Assembly (NCBI RefSeq): GCF_029407905.1
Contig: NW_026577930.1
Coordinates: 992,001 to 1,056,000 of the forward strand
Reading direction: 5' to 3'
Length of the DNA stretch: 64,000 bases
Origin: Bubalus kerabau
Taxonomy: Eukaryota > Chordata > Mammalia > Artiodactyla > Bovidae
Part shown: positions 54,925 to 64,000 of the stretch, piece by piece
Layout of the letters: the number at the start of each line of letters is the position of its first letter
Position numbering within the stretch: position 1 is the first letter of the stretch
Made by a program: the position numbers and the translations under genes
Notes under the pieces: model-generated
The model's input: only the letters and a program-made list of their open reading frames with translations
Told to the model about the DNA's origin: nothing
Databases searched by the model: none

Positions 54925-56215
54925 GAGGAGAAAGGAGATCTGTCTGGACAGGTTTTAAGGTAAACGAAAGTGCCCTATTCTGGACGAAATACCACAAAGT
55001 ACATTCATTGGTAAGGAAGGGAAATGAGCTCCAGGATTTGAGACCGAATGAGATAGGCTAATTCTATGATTTTGTGTAAATGCCGTCAGGTTTTTGTGCA
55101 AATGATCAGGACTCCCCTAACCTATAGAGCTGCTCTGCCAGTGTTTCAGTTGTACAGCAAGAAGGCTGGACAGCAGGAACCCTTTGGGGGATTGGTTTCA
55201 TCAGTGCTTCGTCCCTGGATGCAGAAAGTACCTTGCCAGTAAGGGACTGCCTTTTAAAATTCTTTTGATACTGGACAATGCTTTGGCCACCCAGAACCCT
55301 ATGAGTTCAACACTGAAGGCGTCAAAGTGTCTCCTTTCCCCTGAACACAGCATCTTTAAGTCAGCCTATAGATCAGAGGGTCAAAGGGACCTTTAAAACT
55401 CATTACACAGTGTACTCTATGGAAATGATTGCCAATGCTATGGAAGAGAACTCTGATAGAACATCATGAAGTTTGGAAGGATTACACGACTGAAGATCCG
55501 ATTCTTGTTACAAAAAAAAAAAAAAAAAAAACCATGGAAGTCCCAAACAATAAATTCCTGCTAAAAAAAACCCAAATAACAAAAAAACAAAAAACAACTG
55601 TTCAGGTGTTGTGCATGCCTTCACAGGATTTGTGACAGTGTCAGTTAAGAAAATCATGACAGAAACTGTGGATATAGCATGAAAAGGTGGGAGGGGGTGA
55701 AGAGTCCCAAAATATGGATCTTGGAAATATCCAAGAACTAGCATACCCTACAGCAGAGGAATTAACAGAATATGACTTGATGGAGATGAGTGGTGCTGAA
55801 CCAGAGCTGGATGATGAGGAAGAAGACATAGAAGAAGCAGTGCCAGAAAACAAATTGAGATTAGACAATCTGGCAGAAGCGTTCTGAGGACTCAAGACTG
55901 CTTTTGACTCTTGTATGGCATTGATCCTTCTATGATATGGGCACTGAAAAGAAAGCAAATGGTGGAAGGAGGACTGATAACACACAGAAACACTTTTAGA
56001 GAAATGAAAAAGCAAAATCTTCAGACAGAAATTACAATGCATTTCCATACACTGAGTGTGCCTGCTTCCCCCTGCGTCCCCTTCCACCTCCTCTGCTCTT
56101 CCACCTCTGCCACTCATCAAGGTCAACCCCTCCTCTTCCTCCTCCTCTTCAGCCTACTCAGCAAGAAGGTGTCGGGAAGAAGACCTACATGATGATCCAC
56201 TTCCCCTCAATGAGC
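54925..56215 (+). pseudogene. Tigger2 transposase remnant, unit 3
   Basis: It has the same order of fragments as 32435-33755. The frame 55687-55887 holds the acidic stretch SGAEPELDDEEEDIEEA, open longer than in unit 2. A single frame break then leads to YGIDPSMIWALKRKQMVEGG. It is disrupted by stops and an A-run. Confidence 0.7.
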
Positions 56216-57029
56216 ATTAAATAATCTTTGTGCCATGCCGGTAATAATCTTATCTGTTGAGTATGTATGTGAGTGTCTTTGTGCTAAGAGCTCATAACTG
56301 TAGGCAAGGACTGTATGAGATGTTTCTGTGTCATCATCTTCATCATCACCACCAGCTAAGTAAGTATACATCATGTAGAACATAGCGTGCAAGACGTGTA
56401 TTGAAGTGGATAGCCTACCATTGCATAGGCAGAAGGTGAGTTACATTTAATATAAAATTAATAATGTTTATATTCTCTGTTTTATAATTTTGCTTTCAAA
56501 GAATTCTATTACTATACACTGTCCCATCTCTCTCTTGTGAATGGATAAATGGCACATCAGCCTGTCTTCACAGGTAAGTCTTTTCTCTTAAAGTAACAAT
56601 GTTTTCAGTACTTTATTATAAATATGACTGAAATAGCATAGGATATAAAAATTTTAGTGATCCATTCATTACTATAGATGCTTGGCTACCATGAAGCAAT
56701 CCTATCAGCTACACTAGTCTACTATAAAGCAATCATATTGCTGCTTCTTCATTATCGATGCTTGAATCATTATACCTGTAACTAACTACGAATTGCTTTT
56801 CACATTATTTTTTCATTGTTGATATTTAGTGTTTTGCATCTATAGTCTTTTTGTCATATAAGGCAATATAGATGTATGTACTGACAGACAATTCTTGCAA
56901 ATGCATGCTGTAAAATTACAATATTGATAAATACAGTCCTGTGAATATATTTTCTCTTAAGATTTTCTTAATAACATTTTGTTTTCTCTAGCTTACATTA
57001 TTGTAAGAATACAATAGCTAATACTTATA
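56216..57029 (+). other. 3' non-coding part of Tigger2, unit 3
   Basis: Colinear with about 33756-34560 of unit 2 (tcctatcagctacactagtc; ctgtgaatatattttctctt). It holds no gene. Confidence 0.6.
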
Positions 57030-57405
57030 GCTACGTCAACTAGAAAGAAAGGAATACATTAAGGTTGTATATTGTCACCCTGCTGATTTAACTTATATGC
57101 AGAGTACATCTTGCAAAATGCTTGGCTGGATGAAGCACAAGCTGGAATCAAGATTGCAGGGAGAAATATCAATAACCTCGGATTCGCAGATGATACCATC
57201 CTTATGGCATAAAGCAAAGAAGAACTAAAGAGCCTCGATGAAAGTGAAAGAGAAGAGAAAAAGCTGGCTTAAAACTCAACATTCAAAAACCAAAGATCAT
57301 GGCATCCGGTCCCATCACTTCATGGCGAATAGATGGAAAAACAATGGAAACGGTGAGAGACTTCATTTTGGGGGGCTCCAAGATCACTGCACAAGGTGAC
57401 TGCAT
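57030..57405 (+). mobile_element. BovB LINE fragment (unit 3)
   Basis: It has aaggttgtatattgtcaccc, aagctggaatcaagattgca, tcgcagatgataccatcctt (encoding the FADDT RT motif) and aagatcactgcacaaggtga. It joins Tigger2 to an L1 3' end; the right end of Tigger2 and about 340 bases of L1 are missing. Confidence 0.8.
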
Positions 57406-57925
57406 GTGCATGTGGATGTGCAGTTGCTTTTCACTTGGTATAACGTTTCAGTTATGCAAGATGAAGCAATTCCAGAGATCTGCTGGGTAACATTGTGCCT
57501 ATATTTAACATTACTGTATTGTGTGCCTAAATATTTAAGTGAGTAGATCTGATGTTAAGTGGTTTTACCACAACAATCATTTGAAAAGTTGATTGTCTTG
57601 CTCCCTCTCCAGGACAGAGTAAGATGATTAAGTGCAAGCATTTAGAGAACTCTTTTATAATGTTAATGAGAATGTCAATGGGTGCAACCATTGTGGAAAA
57701 CAGTATTGAGGTTCCTCAAAAAATTAAAAATTAAATTACCATATGATTCAGCAAGCCCACTTCTGGGTTTTAATCCAAAAAAATTAAAATTAGACTCTCC
57801 AAGAGATATTTTCATTCCTGTATTTGTTGTAGCATTATTCGCAATAACCTATACAGGGAAGCAGCCTAAATGTCCGTTGATGTATCAATGGATAGATATA
57901 TGCTATATACGTATCATGGAGTGTT
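57406..57925 (+). mobile_element. L1 3'-end fragments (unit 3)
   Basis: Colinear with about 35050-35575 (ttgcttttcacttggtataa; caagcccacttctgggtttt). It ends in a (GT)n run at 57926-57945. Confidence 0.65.
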
Positions 57926-57945
57926 GTGTGTGTGTGTGTGTGTGC

Positions 57946-58445
57946 ATCCTCAGTCACTCAGTTGTGTCTGATGCTTTGAGACCCCATGGACTGCAGCTCA
58001 CCAGGCCTCCCTGCCCTTCACTCTCTCCAAGAGTTTTCTCAAACTCATGTCCATTGAATCAGTGATTCCATCCTACCATCTCGCCCTCTGTTGCCCCCTT
58101 CTCCTCCTGCCCTCAATCTTTCATTCCTAGTGTTAGGGTCTTTTCCAATGAGCCAGCTCCTCGCATCAGGTGGCCAGGGCATTGGACTCAGATTCAGCAT
58201 CAGTCCTTCCAATAAATATTCAGGGTTGATTTCCTTTAGGATGGACTGGCTTGATCTCCTTGCTCTCCAAGAGACTCTCACGAGTCTTCTCCAAGACCAC
58301 AGTTTGAAAGCATCAGTTCTTCAGCACTCAGTCTTCTTTATGGTCCAACTCTCACATCCATACATGACTACTGGGAAAACCATAGCTTTGACTACAGGGA
58401 CCTTTGTCGGCAAACTGATGTCCCCGTTTTTAATACACTGTCTCG
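57946..58445 (-). mobile_element. Hybrid of a Bov-tA SINE end and a BovB 3' fragment
   Basis: The first about 40 bases match the unit-2 SINE at 35575 (cctcagtcactcagttgtgt). From gaccccatggactgcagctc on it matches the unit-2 BovB at 37680. The switch lies within the shared gaccccatgga segment at about 57981-57991. Confidence 0.75.
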
Positions 58446-59740
58446 CTTTGGAGCCTTAGGAAAATGCAGAGCCTTCAGCAAGAGGACATTTCAAGGGACG
58501 TTGCATGGTGGGCTACTCCTAGACAGTGGGAGCGGTGAGCACGGCCAGATCCTCAGATGGAGGGCCTGAGAGAATCCACAGTCTCCTGGACTGGTGACCT
58601 TTATTTACCCTGGGTTGAGGGAGCCAGAGACCTCTCCTTAAGGACCTACTCGATTATTTTATCTTGTGTGTAATTGGGCAAATTCTAGGCAACTTCTAGA
58701 TTTTTTGTTGGTACTTAAATGCGTGGAAATATTTGTTAATTAGAAGAAAGGATATCTGAGAGGGAAGATACTGGTCAATGACAAAAATTCTAAGAACTCT
58801 GAGTTGTTTCCAACTGGGAAAGATTCTACCTCAAGCACATTCTATGTTACATCCTGTGGTGGGAATGTTACATGATTGTCCTTGCTAGGCAACATTTAGT
58901 TCACTGTGATTTTCTTTGTCTTGGAGTTTGGGTAATGTGCTAGAGTTCAGGGGACTCTTGAACAGCATGTGAAACAATTGACCAGCTTAAACTGGTTCGA
59001 CCTTTTCAAATAGATTGTTGATTAATCACACCTTGAGTCATTTTACAGAGAAAGAACTGCATGTGTCCAAGAAGGAACACATGACCTCAGGATGACCCCG
59101 GAGCCAAGCTCTTCAGTCTGCAAAACTCAGAGAAGAGAAATATTGCCCTGGGCCATTTACAAAGTGAGACCTCCTTCAGTGAGGAAAACCTGGCTTCCTG
59201 TAACCTGAGTAGCTGAAATGGAGTAATTGAAGACTAGCCAATTAGCTTCCAAGTTAGAAATTCCCCTGATCCCTTAGATTGCACCCAGGCTCCTGGATTG
59301 AAGAGAGATTTGATACCTTGCCCCCTTCATTGGTTGGCCTTGCAGTGAAGCTCTTTTCTCTAAAGCTCTTGCCATAAGCGTTGACTTCTCTGAGCATCGG
59401 GCAGTGAGCCCATGTTCCTTGAGTTTGGGCAGCCTTGTTGAGATTTAGGACTTGTGACCATCTGCTTGATGCACTGTAGCCCCTGGTGGGCCCTCAACAC
59501 CAACCCTGAGTGGCCACCTATACTGAGTTTGTCTAGAGAGTTGGCTCTTGGGTTCCTGTTTCCTAGCCATGGCACTCTGGGCTCCTCTGGCTTCTGGGGC
59601 TCCTTTCACTTTTAAGGAAGGAAACAGCTCCTGGATCAGACATCTTTGGGGTGAGTAAACTCCTTAATATATGCCTGTAACTAAATGTGCTATATGAAGT
59701 TAGAATGTGCCTGTAGTCTAATAATCTCATCAGGACTGCT
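58446..59740. other. Block shared with unit 2, possibly an old LTR element
   Basis: Colinear with 38151-39390. At about 59340-59420 it has cttgcagtgaagctcttttc followed by gtgagcccatgttccttgag. It carries the empty site of the unit-2 Bov-A2. No gene is visible. Confidence 0.3.
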
Positions 59741-59754
59741 TGTTAGAGAGGATG

Positions 59755-59900
59755 AGACGGTTGGGATGGCATCACTGACTCAATGGGCATGAGTTTGAGC
59801 AAACCCGAGGAGAAAGTGAAGGACAGGAAAGCCTGGTATGCTGCAGTGCATTGGGTTGCACAGAGTCAGAGGTGACGAATTGATTGAAGAACGACAACAC
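59755..59900 (+). repeat. BovB/Bov-tA 3'-end fragment
   Basis: Counterpart of 39718-39868 (atggcatcactgactcaatg; gaaggacaggaaagcctggt). Confidence 0.7.
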
Positions 59901-60305
59901 CACCCTGGGTTCGAGTCCCACCTAGGAGAGTTTCTTCTGTCTGATTAGAATCCTAAGGCTACAGTCTTGGGTTAAAGACCCACCCTAAGAGGACAATGTC
60001 AGAGGTTAGAGCTACTGAGGTGCTCAAATGATTGGGTTAGAGCTCTGAACACTGGCTTAAGGTTCCAGGCCTTTGGATTTAATTGCCTATGTTTGTCTGT
60101 GTCTGACTGTTTTATGTGTTGGGATTGGCTAGTAGGAGTTGGCTATGGGATGAATGTGGTGAGACTTTATTCAACCTGTAATTAATGAGGGTCCTCTGAA
60201 TCGGGAGATAAAGCACCTTGCTCCTGGACTGGAAACCTTGCTGTATGGAGGTGATGGGGGTTTTCCCCTTTGCCTAAGGTGACAGCACAGAGGTATTGTT
60301 ACAGA
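59901..60305. other. Unassigned sequence shared with unit 2
   Basis: Colinear with 39869-40235 and then 40476-40500, without the unit-2 BovB insert. No gene is visible. Confidence 0.4.
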
Positions 60306-60978
60306 TGAATATTCTTTTAAAAAAATTTTATTGGAGGTTTCTTGATTTACAATCTTGTGTTATTTTCAGGTGTACAGCAAAGTGATTCAGTTACACATAT
60401 ATTCAATCTTTTCCAGATTCTTTTCCCATATAGGCTATTACAGAATATTGAGTATAGGAGGTCCTATTCAGTTATCTATTTTCTATATTGGTTGTATGGG
60501 TATGTTCATCTCAAGCTTCTAATGTATCCCTGCCCACAAAGTTCTCCTTTGGTAACCATAAATCTGTTTCAAATTGTGCGAGTCTTTTTCTATTTTGTAA
60601 ATAAGTCCATTTGTGTCATTTTAAAAAATTAGATTGTACCCATGAGCAACACACTATGGTATTTGTCTTTGACTTACTCAATCTCTACGTCCATCCATGT
60701 TGCTGAAAATAGCATTCTTTCATTCTTTTTTATGGCTGAGTATTCTTCCATTGTATTTATGTATCACATCTTTTTCATCTGTTGATGGACCTGTAGGTTG
60801 TTTCCATGTCTTGGCTCTTGTAAACAGTGCTGCAAGGAACATGGGGGTGCTTGTTCCTATTCAAATTATGGTTTTCTTCAGATATATTCTCAGGAAGTCT
60901 ATTTTTAAAAATTTATTGGAGTATAGTTGTTTTACAATGTTGTGTTAGTTTTAGACATATAGCAAAGTAATGCTGTTA

Positions 60979-60998
60979 CACACACACACACACACACG
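60979..60998. repeat. (CA)n microsatellite
   Basis: About 10 ca repeats within antisense L1; not expanded at the unit-2 equivalent (about 41205). Confidence 0.85.
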
Positions 60999-61744
60999 TA
61001 TAAATTCATTTTCAGTTTCTATTCTCATATAGGTTATCTCAGAATATTGATTAGAGTTCCCTGTGCTATGCAGGAGGTCCTTATTGGTTATATATTTTAT
61101 ATATAGGGGTGTGTGTACATTGATCCCAAGCTCCTGATTTTTCCCTCCCTCACTACATTTCCCCTTTAGTACCCATAAGTTTGTTTTCAGGATCAGTAAG
61201 TTTTCTGTTTTGTATTAAGTTCATTTTATCAGTTTTTAAAATTAGATTCCACATATGAAGGATATATTTGTCTTTGACTTACTTCACTTAGTATGACAAT
61301 CCCTAGGTCCGTCCATGTTGCTGCAAATGGCATTCTTTCCTATGGCTGAGTAATATTCCTTTGTATTTCTGGAACACATGTTTATCTACTCCTCTGTTGA
61401 TGGACATTTATGTTGCTCCCATGTCTTGGTTATTGTAAATATTGCTGCAATTTACATTGGGGTGATTGTTCCATTTTCGAATTATGATTTTCTCAGGATA
61501 TATGCTCAGGAGTCAGATTGCTGGATATTATGGTAGTATGATTTTTCTATTGCGTTTTACTGAGTATAATTAATTTAAAATGTTGTGTTAGTTTCAGGTG
61601 ATTCAGTTATACATTCACATATTCACTCATTTTCAGATTCTTTTGTCATACAGATTACTACAGATTATTGAGTAGAGTTCCCTGTGTTATACAGTAGGTG
61701 CTTTGGGGTTATTGCTATTATATATATTAGTTGTAGATGTGGGA

Positions 61745-61950
61745 TTTCCAAGTGGCACAGTGGTAAAGAATCACCTGCCAATGCAGGAGACACAAGAGAA
61801 GTGGGTTCAGTCCCTGGGTCAGGAAGATCCCCTAGAGCAGGAAATCGAAACTCACTGCAGTATTCTGACCTGGAAAATTCCATGGATGGAGGGTCCTGGT
61901 GGACTACAGTCCATGGAGTCATGAAGAGTCAGACACAACAGTCATGTATG
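61745..61950 (+). repeat. Bov-tA SINE inside the L1 array
   Basis: It has tttccaagtggcacagtggt, ggtcaggaagatcccctaga and a agagtcagacacaacagtca end. Counterpart of 41985-42180. Confidence 0.8.
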
Positions 61951-62061
61951 TTTATCTCAGGCTCCTAAAGTATCCCTCCCCTAGCATGTCTCCAGTGGGA
62001 ATCATAAGCTTGTTTTTGATATCCATAAGTTGGTTTCTATTTTGTAAATGAGTTTATTTGT

Positions 62062-62252
62062 GAAGTGAAATGAAAGTCGCTGTCTTATCTGACTCTTTGC
62101 GACCCCATGGCCTATATAGAATTCTCCAGGCCAGGATACTGGAGTGGGTGGCCATTCCCTTCTCCAGGGGGTCTTCTCAACCCCGGGATCAAAGCCAGGT
62201 CTCCCACATTGCAGGTAGATTCTTTACTAGCTGAGCCACCAGGGAAGCCAGT
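62062..62252 (-). repeat. Bov-tA SINE, private to unit 3
   Basis: It has tgaaatgaaagtcgctgtct, gactctttgcgaccccatgg and a actagctgagccaccaggga end. Unit 2 (about 42290) reads through L1 without it. Confidence 0.85.
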
Positions 62253-63720
62253 TCATTTGTGTCATTTTTTAAAAATTAGATTCCACTTACGAGTGATAAC
62301 ATATGATATTTGTCTTTCTCTGTCTTACTTTACTTAGTATGACATTCCCTATGTCCATCCATGTTGCTGCACATGTCATTAATTAATTCTTTTTATGGCT
62401 GAATAATATTCCATTGTATATATTTACGACATTTGCTTTATTCATTCCTCTGTTGATAGACATTTAGGTTACTTCCATATCTTCGCTGATATATATAGCT
62501 CTGCAATGAAGATTGGAGTGCATGTATATTTATGAATCATGGTTTTCTCTGGATATGTACCAGGAGTGGGATTGGTAAATCATATGGTAACTCTATTTTT
62601 CATTTTTCAAGGAACTTCCATAATATTCCCCATAGTGACTGTGTCAATTTGCATTCCCAATGAGAGTGCAAGAATGTTCCCTTTTTTCCACACTCCATCA
62701 TTTGTTGTTTGCAGATCTGGGGATGATGACCATTCTGGCTGGTGTGAGGTGATACCTCATTGTACTTTTCATTTTCATGTTTCTGATAATTAGTGATGTT
62801 GAGCATCTTTGCATATGCTTTTTGGTCATCTGCATGTCTTCTTTGAAGGAATGTTTGTTTATACACTCTGCCTACTTTTTATGGGATTGTTTATTTGACA
62901 CAGAGGTGCATGAGCTATTTATATATTTTGGAGATTATTGCGCTGTTGTTTGCTTTGTTTGCAAATATTTCCTCTCATTCTGTGAGTTGTCTTTTTGTTT
63001 TTGGTTTCTTTTGCTGTGTGGAAGCTTTTGACTTTCATTAAGGGTCACCTGTTTGTTTTTGTTTTTATTTTCATTACTCCAGGAGGTGGTTCAAAAACCA
63101 TTTTATTAAAACAAAAAAATACTGCTGCAACTTATGTCAAACAGTGTTCTGCCTAGGTTTTCCTCTGAGGGTTTTATAAAATCTGGGTTTACATTTCGGT
63201 CTTTGATCCATTTTGAGTTTATTTTTTGTATGGTGTTAGAGAATGTTCTACATTCATTATTTTACATGTAACTGTCCAGTTTTTAAGGCACCACTTATTG
63301 AAGAGACTGTCTTTTTTGGTTCGCTAGTATTTTGTTCAGGATTTTTCCATCTGTGTTCTTCAGTGACATTGGCCTGTCATTTTCTTTTTTTTGTTTTCGT
63401 GTGTGTGCTTCTGTGTCTGGTTTTGCTCTCAGGGTGATGGTGGCCTCATAGAATGAGCTTGGGAGTGTTCCTCCCTCTGTAATTCTTTGTGGAAGAGGTT
63501 GATAGAATCTCTAAGTTTTGGATAGAATTATCCGAGAAGCTACCTGGTCCTGGACATTTTATTGGAAAATTTTAAATCACTGTTTCAGTACTTGTGATCT
63601 GTCTACTCACGTTCTCTATTTCTTTCTTGTTTAGTCTTGAAAGGCTGTACCTCTCTAAGAATCTGTGCATTTCTTCTAGATTGTCCATTTTATTTGCATA
63701 TAGTTGTTTGTAGTAGTCTC

Positions 63721-64000
63721 TTATGATACTTGGAGTTCGACACGAGTGTATTCTTAATGAAACCAGCCCTGATTACCTTCTTGTGGTGTGAGCATAAATG
63801 TAAGATGAGGGAATATAAAGCAGGAAAAGTCTCCCTTCCACACACAGAAGAATGCACCCTAATCCAGCTAAGGAATTTTTTTTTTTTTCTCCTTCCATTT
63901 TTATTGCAATATAATGGACTTAGAGCACTGGGTAAGTTTAAGGTGTACAGCACAATGATTTGACTTACACACACAATGAAATGATTGCCACAGTAAGTTT
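63721..64000. other. Window end: unassigned sequence and an antisense L1 piece
   Basis: After about 63720 the L1 stops. About 63730-63890 is unassigned. From about 63895 (ccatttttattgcaatataa; taagtttaaggtgtacagca) a further antisense L1 3' region begins and runs out of the window. Confidence 0.4.

Larger units (their letters stand above)
53167..57029 (+). mobile_element. Tigger2 DNA transposon, both ends lost (unit 3)
   Basis: Interior Tigger2 sequence starts after the (CA)n tract (tggatcatgaatagcactat). It is interrupted by an L1 3' end (53569), a twin-primed L1 (54008) and Bov-A2 (54254), and cut by BovB at about 57030. Confidence 0.75.
42879..62919 (+). repeat. Tandem unit 3 of the MAGE-B cluster
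   Basis: It begins at a sharp breakpoint within L1 and is colinear with unit 2 from about 18613. Homology to unit 2 continues to about 62919, past which unit 3 carries on as undisturbed L1. The upstream flank seen at 16838-18612 in unit 2 is therefore not part of this copy. Confidence 0.8.
60310..63720 (-). mobile_element. Array of antisense artiodactyl L1 sequences (unit 3)
   Basis: Same order as 40505-42878: copies from about 60310, 60905 and 61545. The last runs on beyond the unit-2 breakpoint into ORF2 sequence (tatattttggagattattgc at 62921; gaggttgatagaatctct at 63496), giving the undisturbed form. Confidence 0.75.

Noticed and set aside
55687..55887. Acidic 66-aa ORF as a small domesticated transposase gene
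   Set aside because: It lies in a Tigger2 relic in the expected C-terminal order with neighbouring frame breaks and no intact catalytic domain. Unit 2 has the same region broken.

Overview
The window looks like nuclear DNA from a ruminant (cattle or a close relative), probably the X chromosome. Three things point there. BovB (RTE) LINE fragments, Bov-tA/Bov-A2 SINEs and CHR-2-type SINEs are dense, a combination limited to ruminants. Two sequence types I recognise from memory as cattle L1 (3' end and 5' UTR) are present. The only intact protein genes belong to the MAGE-B family, which is X-linked in mammals. There are no prokaryotic genes, CRISPR arrays or phage features.

Layout: a tandem MAGE-B cluster built from a large duplicated unit. 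Unit 1 runs about 2171-16017, unit 2 about 16838-42878, and unit 3 about 42879 to at least 62919. Positions 1-765 look like the tail of an earlier unit. Each unit reads, left to right on the + strand: a MAGE 5' region with non-coding exons, one uninterrupted MAGE-B coding exon (3952-5253, 21201-22580, 45734-47161), a MAGE-like 3' UTR, a MIR, and a second MAGE 5' region that has no coding exon. A third shorter 5'-region fragment follows, then an old L1 that carries a Tigger2 DNA transposon. Units 2 and 3 continue into BovB, a shared unassigned block and a long antisense L1 array.

The three proteins (433, 459 and 475 aa) share an N-terminal MPR(R/G)QKSK motif, a Ser/Ala-rich linker, a MAGE homology domain and a conserved C-terminal tail. 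Between domain and tail is an in-frame Ala/Ser repeat of 8 residues (24 bp) with 11, 13 and 15 units. A 10-residue Arg-Ser-Gly repeat in the linker also varies (2, 3, 3).

The units differ by clear events. Unit 1 lacks about 2.65 kb holding exon 1, intron 1 and most of exon 2, and has a TATA-like motif at the junction. Unit 1 also has an L1 with an apparent 3' transduction and a BovB insertion. Unit 2 has a solo LTR with 6-bp target duplications and a Bov-A2. Unit 3 has a local 250-bp templated duplication in intron 2, a deletion that looks like recombination between two related retroposons, a deletion at a (CA)n tract, and new AATAAA motifs after its gene. I see no unknown enzymatic system. 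The novelty is the recent evolution of this MAGE-B cluster. All repeat family names come from recognition by eye and boundaries are approximate.
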